Notes under the pieces: model-generated
The model's input: only the letters and a program-made list of their open reading frames with translations
Told to the model about the DNA's origin: nothing
Databases searched by the model: none
Program-made: the position numbers and the translations under genes
Shown here: in pieces, positions 45,395 to 54,954 of the stretch
Layout of the letters: every line of letters starts with the position of its first letter
How positions within the stretch are numbered: the stretch's first letter is position 1
NCBI RefSeq assembly: GCF_013401555.1
Contig: NZ_CP058552.1
Coordinates: forward strand, 6,200,001 to 6,264,000
Direction: 5' to 3'
From: Paenibacillus sp. E222
GTDB lineage: Bacteria; Bacillota; Bacilli; Paenibacillales; Paenibacillaceae
Length of the DNA stretch: 64,000 nucleotides

Positions 45395-47971
45395 TTAGGT
45401 TTCACTCCCATTCATGGCGCTTACCCGCAGCTCAGTCATCGGCAGAGACAGCTTCTCGGGATGACGCAATCTCACCGTACGGCTCTCACCAGGGAGAAGA
45501 TCGAAATAGTTATCACTGAAACGAACACGACCAAGGGGCAGCTCGAGCTTCACCAACCGTGCAATTGCACCCATGGCCGTAACCGTTACGGATTGCTCCT
45601 CTTCGTTCACATGCACACTGAGCTGCGCTTGAGGCAGGTTAACATGCTTCGGATCACGTAAGAAATATCGATTGAGTGGTGCAGTGAAACCTTCGGCTGC
45701 CAATTCAACCATCACTTCTTCCGCCAATCTGCCTCCCAATACTTCCGCTTCGCTCAGCTCTGCAATGCGAGTAGCGGATTGCGAACTTGTCTCCACATAA
45801 TGAGAACTGGAGTACACCTTTTCCCCATTCAATCCATAGATATTAAGTCGAAGCTGTCCCTTCAGAGTCTCCCGTGTGTCATTCACAACCCATAACGTAA
45901 GCGGCTCACCCGGTTCATGTTCCAGAGACAGCAGTATCGGATGAAAGAATACTTTTCCGTAATAAAAGGAGGCCTTTGGCAGCAGCTCGTAGTCAATCAT
46001 GGACCAGCTTGTGCCTGGCCAGCTGTCATTCAGCTGCCACACCAGGGCTCCGCTATTGCGATGATTGATCCGCCGGAAATGTTCAATGCCATACCGTAAT
46101 CCTTCCGCCTGTGTCAGCATTGAATAGTTCATGTACTCTTCGATATTTTGCGGAATGCCCGTGTATCCTTCCATCAGAAGAATGCCTTTCTGATGATTGG
46201 TATCCTTATTCCGATAGGCCATTTCGGGACTGCCCCAGTAAAATTGGCCTGCAGGCATGTTTTTCTCCAGTGTATAGCGGTTGGCCGAGGCGTGCATGCC
46301 GAATTCACTGCTGAACAGGGCATTGTCGTGTTTATAGTTTTTGAAGGTCACACCCTCAATACTGTAGTTCAGCAGTGGCGGCTCGCCGTGTTTTCGTGGA
46401 TAGACGGAACCATGCCATACCTGCCAGTTATGGCGATCCCCCACATCCGGATCATTGGCATCATTGCCGAGACTGTCCCCATAGGGTGAGGAAGGCCAGT
46501 ATGGACGAGATGGATCCAGCCGCTCCAGTACTTCCGGGATCAGCTCATGGTAGATCAGTTCTCCATAGAAGGGGCTGGTAATATCTCCACTGGCAGACTT
46601 CATGTCATAAAGCCAATCAATTTCGTTATTGCCACACCAGAGTGCAAGCGAGGCACGATTGCGCAGGCGCAGGACATTATTTTCTACCTCATCCCGTACA
46701 TTGTTCATGAAATCCCGATTAAAATCAGGGAATAAGGCGTTGGCAAAAGCAAAATCCTGCCACACCAGCACGCCTTGCCGATCACATTCATCATAGAAGA
46801 CGTCCTTTTCATATATACCGCCTGCCCAGACACGCAGCATATTCATATGCCCTTCCACAGTCAACTCGATCAACTCACGATACCGGGAGGCGGGGATGGC
46901 ACCAATCAGATGGTCGGCCGGAATCCAGTTGGCTCCTTTCGCGTACACACGTACTCCGTTCAGAATAAATGTAAACGCCTCCTCACCCTGTTCATTATGA
47001 AGCGCGAGTTCAATGGTTCGTACACCGTAAGGCACGTTGTATTGATCCACTTCCACCCCATCCGCAACTAGTGTAACTTCCAGTCTGTACAAGTAAGGTT
47101 CACCCAGGTCATGCGTCCACCATAATTGCGGTGAATCCAATTTTAGTATTGTATCTGCAAGACCATTTTCCACAACAACTTCAGCAGATCGTGCCACTTC
47201 CTGACCACTCGCATCCAGTAAACGGATATCACATGACAAAACCACAGGTTTTTCACGTTTCTGTCTGCTACGGAAAGACAATACAGACTTCACATCAGCA
47301 GTGACATGGACAGCCGCTTGCTGCTTGCTCACGGATTCGGTTCGTGCAAATACGTTCTCCAGCTTTGCAATCGTTCGTCTTTCAAGACGAACCCCTCCCC
47401 AAATTCCTACGGTGACCATCCGTGGACCCCAGTCCCAACCGAAATTCATCGCAGCTTTGCGCAACCAGGGCCGTTCCTTCGTATATGAAGACCAGTCAAA
47501 CGTTTCCTTGTCTCTGTGATGCAGATAAAGGGGGTCGAACTTGACCGCTATGGCGTTCCAGCCATTACGAACCAGTGTCGTCACATCGAAAGTGTGGGAC
47601 ATGAGCATGTTGGCCGTTTGCCCCACTTCATGTCCGTTCACATATACGGTAGCGAACGTATCCAACCCGTCGAATACTAACTCAAAGTATTCCTCTGCTC
47701 CCCCATCCTTCACCAGGTTGAAGTTAGTACGATACCACCATTCCTTCTGCTCGATCCATCGACTCTTGGCATCGTTATGCCCATAGTAGGGCGGATCAAT
47801 GATGCTGCGTTCCACCAGAGCGGTGTGCACATCCCCTGGTACCTCCGCTCCGATCCAGAATCGATCATCGAGCGCTGCGGCTGCAACATCCATGGCCCGC
47901 TTTTCCCCAACCTCAAAATGCTGTATTTTCCATTGCCCTGACAAATCCTGACTTGAATTATTCATCTTCAT
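45395..47971 (-). CDS. Beta-mannosidase, glycoside hydrolase family 2
   Basis: About 858 residues. Jelly-roll domain with WRTNF-like segments and FDGLDTFATVYVNG, immunoglobulin-like middle domains, and a TIM barrel with acid/base Glu450 in WCGNNEIDW and nucleophile Glu556 in LFSSEFGMHA (from the start used here). The FDWSSYTKERPW and NFGWDWGPR tracts are specific to beta-mannosidases. No signal peptide, so it removes terminal beta-mannose from imported oligosaccharides in the cytoplasm. ATG 47971 and ATG 47965 both have acceptable ribosome sites; a much longer upstream frame is not credible. Last gene of the mannoside operon. Confidence 0.93.
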   Translation of the reverse strand: MKMNNSSQDLSGQWKIQHFEVGEKRAMDVAAAALDDRFWIGAEVPGDVHTALVERSIIDPPYYGHNDAKSRWIEQKEWWYRTNFNLVKDGGAEEYFELVFDGLDTFATVYVNGHEVGQTANMLMSHTFDVTTLVRNGWNAIAVKFDPLYLHHRDKETFDWSSYTKERPWLRKAAMNFGWDWGPRMVTVGIWGGVRLERRTIAKLENVFARTESVSKQQAAVHVTADVKSVLSFRSRQKREKPVVLSCDIRLLDASGQEVARSAEVVVENGLADTILKLDSPQLWWTHDLGEPYLYRLEVTLVADGVEVDQYNVPYGVRTIELALHNEQGEEAFTFILNGVRVYAKGANWIPADHLIGAIPASRYRELIELTVEGHMNMLRVWAGGIYEKDVFYDECDRQGVLVWQDFAFANALFPDFNRDFMNNVRDEVENNVLRLRNRASLALWCGNNEIDWLYDMKSASGDITSPFYGELIYHELIPEVLERLDPSRPYWPSSPYGDSLGNDANDPDVGDRHNWQVWHGSVYPRKHGEPPLLNYSIEGVTFKNYKHDNALFSSEFGMHASANRYTLEKNMPAGQFYWGSPEMAYRNKDTNHQKGILLMEGYTGIPQNIEEYMNYSMLTQAEGLRYGIEHFRRINHRNSGALVWQLNDSWPGTSWSMIDYELLPKASFYYGKVFFHPILLSLEHEPGEPLTLWVVNDTRETLKGQLRLNIYGLNGEKVYSSSHYVETSSQSATRIAELSEAEVLGGRLAEEVMVELAAEGFTAPLNRYFLRDPKHVNLPQAQLSVHVNEEEQSVTVTAMGAIARLVKLELPLGRVRFSDNYFDLLPGESRTVRLRHPEKLSLPMTELRVSAMNGSET

Positions 47972-48009
47972 CCTTGCCTCGCTCTCCAGTCCCCTTGGTA
48001 ATACGATAT

Positions 48010-48024
48010 CGAAAACGTTTGCAA
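48010..48024 (-). promoter_or_regulatory. Cre-like site upstream of the beta-mannosidase gene
   Basis: On the minus strand TTGCAAACGTTTTCG matches the cre consensus at 14 of 15 positions. It lies in the 100-base gap between the regulator and mannosidase genes, so an internal promoter or roadblock site is possible. Confidence 0.5.
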
Positions 48025-48071
48025 TAAAAACATGACTTCGTTCTTTCGTTTGTTCGTTTGTTTGCTTTCCT

Positions 48072-49655
48072 TTAATGTCCGGAAGTCTTGTACGACACAG
48101 CCTCCTCACGATACTCACTCGGAGTCTTGCCCGTATGTTTTTTGAATAGCCTGCTAAAATACTTCACGTCCTCATATCCACTGATGGCAGCCACTTCACT
48201 TACTTTTGCAGGAGAAACCACCAGCATGTCCATCGCGCGCCGAATTCGTATACCTGTTACAAAATCGCCAAAAGTGACGCCCGTTTCCTTCTTAAACAGT
48301 TCACTGAGATGACCCGGATGCAGATGAACCTGACCTGCGACATGCTGCAGGCTAATATCCTGTGCCAAACCGGATTCCATATAAGCAATAGCCTTCTGTA
48401 CATGCGTAGTCCGCCCTTGTCCCATCTGACTATGATAGGTATGCATCAGCCCATATAAATGATGAAACAGCAGATCCCGAAGTTCACCAGCATCGGCATC
48501 CGGATCTGGCTTCCATGGTTCGAATCGTTCCAGTTCGTCCCTTCCAATGGCTCGCATGGTGCGAATCAACCAGCGCTGTCCTGCATTCACCGCAGCATGC
48601 AGACAAGCATCCAAAGACTCTGGCGTTACTTCGGGGTCCATCAGGAGTTCATCCACCAGTTCTCGTGTCCATGTGGTCAGCATAATCGAGTCATTATCCA
48701 TCAACAATGTCCCCAATTTAGTTTCTTCCTCATGTTGAAGAACGGTTTTACCTCCTATGCGGTGCAAAACGTCTTCATATTGCCATATCCTGTCCTTAAG
48801 TAACCCATGGTAACGGTATGCAATCGACGCCGTACGGTAGCTCTCATGCAGAAGTTGAACCTCCATACAGGGTCGACCTGCTGCTGCACGCAATGTACAT
48901 TTCAACAGTTGCTCCATCCGGGTTAACGCAATGCCCAAAGTAAATTGGAAATCCTGCTCATCCGGCGGCAGCTGAACAACACAGATAATCCGGTCCTTAT
49001 GAATGTGTGCAACTGCGCCCGGCAGAACATCCTCCAGCATATTTTGCACGGCAAAGTTTAGTAAAGTAGCCGAAGAACGATTCCATCCCACAGCTTTCAA
49101 GATCAGAATCTGTCTCTGCATATGGTCCATGTCGGAGGAACCTTCCGATTGCACATTTATTTCCGACTGCAGAAATACAGGACAAGGGCTAGATTCAACG
49201 TCTCCATCAATGATCCATCGAGCGAATAGGCGCTGTTTGTTCTCGCGCAGCAGCTGCCCTTCTCTTGATTTCTCAGCCCATCGTTCGGTAATCCGTTGTT
49301 TGGCCTGAAGCACCGTCTCGATAATTTCTTCCGGTTTACTCGTCTTAAGCAGATAATCCGTGACACCTTGACGAATGGCTTGCTGGGCGTAAGAGAAGTC
49401 ATCGTATCCCGATAAAATAATGACCTCGAGTTCCGGCAGCATATGCAGACCTTCCTCTGCCAGTTCAAGCCCCGTCCTTCCCGTCATCCGAATATCAGTC
49501 ATCAGAATATGCGGCCTCTCCTCCGCCATGCGTGTTAACGCCTCTTCTGCAGAGGCTGCTGGCGTAAGCAGCTCAATCCCCAGTTCATGCCAAGCGATTA
49601 CACTGGCGAGCCCTGTTCGGATAATCACTTCATCATCAACAATCAGTAATCTCAT
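48072..49655 (-). CDS. Response regulator with AraC-type output domain (YesN-like), mannoside module
   Basis: 527 residues: receiver with LLIVDDE and phospho-acceptor Asp54 in LMTDIRMTG, a variable linker region and a C-terminal AraC domain (VAGQVHLHPGHLSELFKKETG and TPSEYREE). Its ATG overlaps the kinase stop in ATGA, so translation is coupled. It probably activates the operon promoter before the lipoprotein gene. Confidence 0.93.
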   Translation of the reverse strand: MRLLIVDDEVIIRTGLASVIAWHELGIELLTPAASAEEALTRMAEERPHILMTDIRMTGRTGLELAEEGLHMLPELEVIILSGYDDFSYAQQAIRQGVTDYLLKTSKPEEIIETVLQAKQRITERWAEKSREGQLLRENKQRLFARWIIDGDVESSPCPVFLQSEINVQSEGSSDMDHMQRQILILKAVGWNRSSATLLNFAVQNMLEDVLPGAVAHIHKDRIICVVQLPPDEQDFQFTLGIALTRMEQLLKCTLRAAAGRPCMEVQLLHESYRTASIAYRYHGLLKDRIWQYEDVLHRIGGKTVLQHEEETKLGTLLMDNDSIMLTTWTRELVDELLMDPEVTPESLDACLHAAVNAGQRWLIRTMRAIGRDELERFEPWKPDPDADAGELRDLLFHHLYGLMHTYHSQMGQGRTTHVQKAIAYMESGLAQDISLQHVAGQVHLHPGHLSELFKKETGVTFGDFVTGIRIRRAMDMLVVSPAKVSEVAAISGYEDVKYFSRLFKKHTGKTPSEYREEAVSYKTSGH

Positions 49656-51457
49656 GACGATTCCTCCAAGATTGGAATGGAAAATGAAATCCGGGTTCCA
49701 CCTCCGACCCGGCTGTCCACTTCGATCTGCGCTTCAGCTCCATAATGAAGCAATAGTCTCTCGTTCACATTGCGGAGCCCGTAACCACCTTGGGATGTTT
49801 GCTTCATTGGCTCTTTTTCCGTCCAATGGTGGTTTAAATCACGGTGCTCCTCCTCATCCAATGACACAAGGTTGCTTCTGACATGCTCCAGTCTGTCCAG
49901 CTCCATGCCAACTCCATCATCCAGAACCAGCACATTCATTCGTTCCTGTTCTTGCCGAATCAGGATTGTGATTGTGCCCGTACCCGCTTTCGGCTGAATT
50001 CCGTGAATCATGGCATTTTCGACGAGCGGTTGGAGCAGCAATTTCAGCATCATTCGCTGTTCAAGTGCCGGATCCACAATATAATGCACGGCGAACTTGT
50101 CGGGAAATCGGATGGACTGTACACGAACATAATGGCGAATATGGGCAATCTCCTGCCCTACAGGACAATAATCCCTACCTTGATTCAAGCTGATGCGCAA
50201 AAAATCACTCAATCCTTCGACCATCTCTGCAATCCGCTTTTCCTCAGACATCAAGGCTATCCAGTGAATGGATGAAAGGGTGTTATACAAAAAATGAGGA
50301 TTGATCTGTGCCTGAAGTGCCCTGAGATCAGCTTCCTTCTTGCGGACTTCACCGCGGATAACCTCTTCCTTCAGTCTCTCAATATGGGCACCGAGCAAAT
50401 TATAACTCTCTCCCAGCTTGCCGATTTCATCATCACTTTCCGATCGGAATAGGGGCAGCGGTCGATCTGGGTCCATTCGGGACAAATGCTTCGTAAGAAC
50501 TCGCAGCGGCTTTGTGACTCGTCGCACCGTAAACCAGACCAGTCCTGCACTGATGGCAGCAGACAGCGTCACTGCAACGGCAGTGAGGATCAGAATATAA
50601 CCGTTTTCGGACTTATACTGATCGTAGGGAACTGTTCCGGTCAGCGTCCAGCCTGTCAACAGTTCCGGATAATAGAGCAAAGTACGTTTCTCATCGCCGT
50701 TGCCATACGTGGCTGTTCCGCTTCCCTCTTGTTGGATCAGCGTATGTATTTCAGGCTCAATCTTCTCCAGAGACTGTCCAAGACGGGATTTGTCCATGGA
50801 AGACAAAATCTCTCCAGTGGGACCAATCAGTTCCAGTCGACCTTCACCCATACCCATTCCCAGCGCCGCCCATCCTTTCGAGATTGCCTTCTCGTCTAGA
50901 CTGATCGCCAGCCATCCGATAGGCCGATAATCATGAATGCTGCGAATGGGTCGAACCAATGTAATTACATTCTGGATACCCGCATAATTCTGAACCGGAT
51001 ATACGCCAGTCCATGCTTTAACCGCATCACCACGCGGAGCAGGAGGATAAGACACATTGGATGATTCATACCATGTAGCCGTGGACAGAGCCGCATCGAA
51101 ACGTTCCGGATAGATGGCAATGTTGGCTATATATTTTTTGGAAGCGGCCAGATTGGTCATCCTGCCCAGAATATCCACACGCTCCTGCACATCGTCCTCA
51201 TCGTTACTTAAATACTGCTGAATGTCCCTTTCTCCGATCAGAAAAATCGATAACGTCTCGACATCCTGAAGCATATAGCGCAAATTCGCTTCCACCTGCT
51301 TCAGTGTGTCCATGCCCGAAAGCTTTGTTTTTTGCTCTGTGATGCGGGAAGAGATCAGAAAGGCGAACAGCCCCAGTGCCAGCAACGGCACAATCATGGA
51401 AGCCGTAATCACGATGGACAACTTCCGTTGCAGTGAAGATGTTAGCCAGCGTCCCAC
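49652..51457 (-). CDS. Sensor histidine kinase of the YesM family, mannoside module
   Basis: 601 residues from GTG 51457, seven bases after GAGGAGG. First membrane helix at about 14-33, extracellular sensor to about 275, second helix (LILTAVAVTLSAAISAGLVWF), HAMP, QINPHFLYNTLSSIHW and ATPase boxes ENAMIHGIQ and DDGVGMELD. It lies inside the transport operon, after the permeases, unlike the other two modules. Confidence 0.93.
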   Translation of the reverse strand: MGRWLTSSLQRKLSIVITASMIVPLLALGLFAFLISSRITEQKTKLSGMDTLKQVEANLRYMLQDVETLSIFLIGERDIQQYLSNDEDDVQERVDILGRMTNLAASKKYIANIAIYPERFDAALSTATWYESSNVSYPPAPRGDAVKAWTGVYPVQNYAGIQNVITLVRPIRSIHDYRPIGWLAISLDEKAISKGWAALGMGMGEGRLELIGPTGEILSSMDKSRLGQSLEKIEPEIHTLIQQEGSGTATYGNGDEKRTLLYYPELLTGWTLTGTVPYDQYKSENGYILILTAVAVTLSAAISAGLVWFTVRRVTKPLRVLTKHLSRMDPDRPLPLFRSESDDEIGKLGESYNLLGAHIERLKEEVIRGEVRKKEADLRALQAQINPHFLYNTLSSIHWIALMSEEKRIAEMVEGLSDFLRISLNQGRDYCPVGQEIAHIRHYVRVQSIRFPDKFAVHYIVDPALEQRMMLKLLLQPLVENAMIHGIQPKAGTGTITILIRQEQERMNVLVLDDGVGMELDRLEHVRSNLVSLDEEEHRDLNHHWTEKEPMKQTSQGGYGLRNVNERLLLHYGAEAQIEVDSRVGGGTRISFSIPILEESS

Positions 51458-51486
51458 ACCTTTTCCTCCTCTGGATGCGCTCTCAT

Positions 51487-52362
51487 TTAACCTTTGACTG
51501 CTCCGGCCGTCATGCCTTTCATGACTTGTTCCTGAAATATCAGGTATAGAATGATGGTCGGGATTACGGACAAGGTCATGGCAGCAAGAGTCAGGCCGTA
51601 ATCGGTCTGATATCCGTCGGCAAAATTGGCAATCGCGAGCGGTAACGTTTTCAAACCTGTTTTGTTAATAAACACGAGTGCGAATGAAAAGTCATTCCAC
51701 GCGTGCAGAAAACTCAGAATAGTGACCGTTGACAAGGCAGGCACAGACATGGGAAGCATGATTCGGGTGAACAGCCCCCATAGACCTGTTCCATCAATAA
51801 AAGCGGCCTCTTCAATATCACGTGGAATGCTAGTCAAATAAGCTGTTAGCACAAATATCGCGGTCGGCAGCGCAAAGGCGGTATACGGCAATATCAGTGC
51901 CCAATACGTATTCAGCAGAGACATCTGTTTCATCAAAATAAATAACGGAACCAATGTGCTGTGAATGGGAATCAGCATGCCTACAACGAAGAAGGTCATG
52001 ATCAGCCCTTTCCAGCGAAACTGGAAACGTGCGAGTATAAATGAAGCCAGCGCTGCAATAAACAGCGTTAGGATAAGCGAACCTACGGATACAATCAGGG
52101 AATTGCCAAAAGCAGTTCCCAGCTTGGAGCTTTCCCAAGCATTGCTGAAATTGTCCACGTTCCATTTCTCCGGAAGCCCGAAGGGCCTGCTATAGAAATC
52201 TTCATTCGTTTTGAATGCACTGATCACAAGCCAATAGAATGGATACAATGTTAAAATACCATAGACTGTCAACATCGTCCAAACAATTCCACTACGGACT
52301 CGGCGAACCGGATGGCCTGAAGTATTCCCTGGTGTTGGCATCGATAACGGGGTAACACTCAT
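51487..52362 (-). CDS. CUT1-type sugar ABC transporter permease (MalG/AraQ-like), mannoside module
   Basis: 291 residues, six predicted helices, a Pro-rich cytoplasmic N terminus, coupling loop EEAAFIDGTGLWG and C terminus EQVMKGMTAGAVKG. Start after GAGGAGGG. It lies 18 bases downstream of the partner permease. Confidence 0.92.
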   Translation of the reverse strand: MSVTPLSMPTPGNTSGHPVRRVRSGIVWTMLTVYGILTLYPFYWLVISAFKTNEDFYSRPFGLPEKWNVDNFSNAWESSKLGTAFGNSLIVSVGSLILTLFIAALASFILARFQFRWKGLIMTFFVVGMLIPIHSTLVPLFILMKQMSLLNTYWALILPYTAFALPTAIFVLTAYLTSIPRDIEEAAFIDGTGLWGLFTRIMLPMSVPALSTVTILSFLHAWNDFSFALVFINKTGLKTLPLAIANFADGYQTDYGLTLAAMTLSVIPTIILYLIFQEQVMKGMTAGAVKG

Positions 52363-52380
52363 TACATTCCCTCCTCTCTC

Positions 52381-53259
52381 CTAATTCTCTTTTCTCTTAC
52401 GGCTTGTCGCCCACTGACTTGTTCCGATCAGCAGCAGGGAGATTAAGACGATGGTGGTCGAGATGGCACTCCCGAAGCCATAGCGGTACGTTGTGAAGGT
52501 TGAATTATACATGTACGTTGCCAGCAGCTCTGTCGCATGTGCCGGGCCGCCTTTGGTCATGATATACACCAGATCAAATGATTTTAGGCTGCCCGAGATA
52601 CATAGAATGATCGCAACCTGAACCGTTCCCCAAATCATGGGCAATGAAATGGAAACCAGCTTGCGTATTCCGGAAGCACCATCCATCTTGGCAGCGTCAT
52701 GAATTTCGCCCGGGATATTCTGCAGCGCCGAGATGAAGATAATCAGGTACAAACCGACAAAACTCCAGAGCAGCGGCGGTACCAGCGAGAAAATGGCGAT
52801 TTTGTCATCCGAAAGCCACTGCAGCTTCCAGCTTTCCAGCCCCACTGCATCCAGCAGGAAGTTCAGTATCCCGATCTGCGGGTGATAGATATATTGCCAG
52901 ATCATACCGATAACTACTGTGGATAATACCATCGGCAGAAATACGGCTGAACGCAGAAAACGCTGTAACGGATTGCTTTTGTGCAAAATGACCGCCAGCA
53001 TCAACGCTAACGGAATTTGCCCAAATACCGAGGCTAGAACAAAAATGACGTTGTTTTTCAGCGCTCTCCAAAATACGGAATCATGCCATATTTCCACATA
53101 GTTATCCAGTCCAATATATTTTGATTCTCCGATCCCCGACCAGTTGAAGAATCCATAGTACGCTGACCATACGACAGGGACAAATACAAATAACGCGTAA
53201 ATCAGCACGGCCGGAGCGAGCCCCAGCATAATAAAACGTCGACTGCGCAATGCGTTCAT
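52381..53259 (-). CDS. CUT1-type sugar ABC transporter permease (MalF/UgpA-like), mannoside module
   Basis: 292 residues from ATG 53259 (AAGGAAG upstream; a GTG at 53268 directly abuts that site and is less likely). Six predicted helices with the ILNFLLDAVGL and coupling HDAAKMDGASG segments typical of UgpA-like permeases. It pairs with the permease at 51487 and the lipoprotein at 53417. Confidence 0.92.
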   Translation of the reverse strand: MNALRSRRFIMLGLAPAVLIYALFVFVPVVWSAYYGFFNWSGIGESKYIGLDNYVEIWHDSVFWRALKNNVIFVLASVFGQIPLALMLAVILHKSNPLQRFLRSAVFLPMVLSTVVIGMIWQYIYHPQIGILNFLLDAVGLESWKLQWLSDDKIAIFSLVPPLLWSFVGLYLIIFISALQNIPGEIHDAAKMDGASGIRKLVSISLPMIWGTVQVAIILCISGSLKSFDLVYIMTKGGPAHATELLATYMYNSTFTTYRYGFGSAISTTIVLISLLLIGTSQWATSRKRKEN

Positions 53260-53316
53260 TTTGCTCACTTCCTTTCATCAAACCTTTGGCAGTTACCAAC
53301 TCTTGATATCAATGCA

Positions 53317-53344
53317 AAACCCCTCCCCTGCCGGGAAGGGGTTT
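53317..53344 (-). terminator. Intra-operon terminator between mannoside lipoprotein and permease genes
   Basis: On the minus strand AAACCCCTTCCC pairs with GGGGAGGGGTTT (twelve pairs, one G-T) around a four-base loop; TTTTGC overlaps the end. The position repeats the arrangement seen in the galactan module. Confidence 0.75.
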
Positions 53345-53416
53345 GAATCTTACAGAGCGTCTTACAGCTCATCCAGATCTGAATCGGAATGACCTATGAC
53401 CTTATTTTCCGACTGC

Positions 53417-54730
53417 TTATTTTCCGACTGCACTGGCTTGCGATGCCTGAATTTTATTTGCAATATCTGCGGCTTTGCCACCCATCAATAGCTCCTGCAA
53501 TCCATTATTGATAACCTCGACGGTTGCAGACCCAAGCTTGGAATCATACACCGGAGTAATCTTTACTTCCTGCATTAAGTCATAGAGCTCCACAAACAAT
53601 GGATGGGCTTTTGATTTGTCCAGATCAATCTTGTAGCTGACCAGCGTGCTGCTATCCAGGGTTGCCTTCTGACCTTCAGGACCTGCCAAAGCGTAGAATA
53701 ACTCCATGGCCGCATCCTTCTGGGCGCCGCTTAACTTTTTACTTACACCCAAACCTGTCCCTACAACTCCCGATGTCGTTCTGGCCTCACCCTGGCCTCC
53801 ATCTACTGCTGGTAAAATCGTAATGTGTGTATTGTTCAAAATGTCTTCTGGTGCGTTGTTGACGAGGTTAGCTAATGCCCATCCGCCGTTTATCACCATC
53901 GCCGCTTTTCCCTGGAAATACAGCTGCATCATCTGTGTTTCGTCAATACTGTTGAAACCATCCTGAAATGCTTTGCTGTTACTGAGTTCCTGCATTTTGT
54001 CCAGCGCCTGGATGAATTGTGGGTCTGTAAAGCTGGCCTCGTCCTGCTCTGTTGCTTTTAAGAACCAGTCTGTGCCGGTTACCCGGTCAGCCAGTGTACT
54101 AAAGATCGTGGATTGAGCCACCCAATTGGCCTTGTTCCCTAGTGCGATCGGTATTATTTTGTTCTCATTGAATGCAGCAACGGCTTGCTCCAACTCATCC
54201 CATGTTTCAGGAATTTTCACGTTGTACTGCTTAAACAGTGCTTCATTGTAATAAATAAAAGAAGTAGGTGCGAGATTCATCGGTACCGAGTAGATATCCC
54301 CGTCCACCGTATATCCATCCAGGGCGTTCGGAATAAAGTTGTCTTTCCATTCCGGCTTCGCATCCAGCTCGGCATTGATCGGCTGTAACAGATCCCCTTT
54401 CACAAACTCTTTGGTCATCGCATCCGGCCACATGACGAACAGATCCGGCATTTCATTGGCCGCTGCCACCGTCCGGAGCCTTGTTTTGAGGCCATCTGTC
54501 GGCAGACCTTCATCCACTACTTCAATATCCGGGTGCGACCCACGGAAGTCCTCAATGATTTTGCGCATCGCCACCGCTTTGGCGTCCTGTCCAGTCCAGT
54601 TGTGCCAGATAGTGACGGTTACTTTATCCTTGCTGTCGCTGCCTTCTGAGCTGTCCCCGCCCCCGCAACCAGCCAGAACGATGGAAAACAACGTCATTGC
54701 GAGCATTCCCGAAAGCCATTTTTTCAACAT
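53417..54730 (-). CDS. Extracellular sugar-binding lipoprotein of the mannoside module
   Basis: 437 residues from ATG 54730 behind AAGGGGGAG. Lipobox LAGC with lipidated Cys22, then a Gly/Asp/Ser linker and a standard-size CUT1 binding protein (HNWTGQDAKA near 40-50, INGGWALANL near 285). Its length differs from the large lipoproteins of the other two modules. Ligand inferred as beta-manno-oligosaccharide from the GH2 gene in the same operon. Confidence 0.92.
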   Translation of the reverse strand: MLKKWLSGMLAMTLFSIVLAGCGGGDSSEGSDSKDKVTVTIWHNWTGQDAKAVAMRKIIEDFRGSHPDIEVVDEGLPTDGLKTRLRTVAAANEMPDLFVMWPDAMTKEFVKGDLLQPINAELDAKPEWKDNFIPNALDGYTVDGDIYSVPMNLAPTSFIYYNEALFKQYNVKIPETWDELEQAVAAFNENKIIPIALGNKANWVAQSTIFSTLADRVTGTDWFLKATEQDEASFTDPQFIQALDKMQELSNSKAFQDGFNSIDETQMMQLYFQGKAAMVINGGWALANLVNNAPEDILNNTHITILPAVDGGQGEARTTSGVVGTGLGVSKKLSGAQKDAAMELFYALAGPEGQKATLDSSTLVSYKIDLDKSKAHPLFVELYDLMQEVKITPVYDSKLGSATVEVINNGLQELLMGGKAADIANKIQASQASAVGK

Positions 54731-54772
54731 CTCTATACTCCCCCTTGGCGATTTGATTACACTTATTGTAAA

Positions 54773-54787
54773 TGGTAACGCTAACAT
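54773..54787 (-). promoter_or_regulatory. Cre-like site in the mannoside operon promoter
   Basis: On the minus strand ATGTTAGCGTTACCA matches cre at 14 of 15 positions. A -10-like TACAAT (54765-54770) follows two bases later, so bound CcpA would cover the promoter. Confidence 0.5.
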
Positions 54788-54866
54788 TCTGTAAGGTGAC
54801 GATGCACGGATGCAGGGGTGAAAAATATCGGATACCCCGTTGATCCTGAAATCTTTGCTTACATAT

Positions 54867-54897
54867 AGAAAGAGCCCTCATCATGAGAGCTCTTTCT
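54867..54897 (-). terminator. Terminator after the OatA-like gene
   Basis: AGAAAGAGC and GCTCTTTCT are perfect arms, and the stem extends inside through CTCA/TGAG after one mismatch. A modest T-rich tail follows on either strand. Confidence 0.7.
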
Positions 54898-54954
54898 GTA
54901 TTTGGACTCGTAAACATTCAAGTACTATAAATAAATGAATAGATAAGTTCTGAT

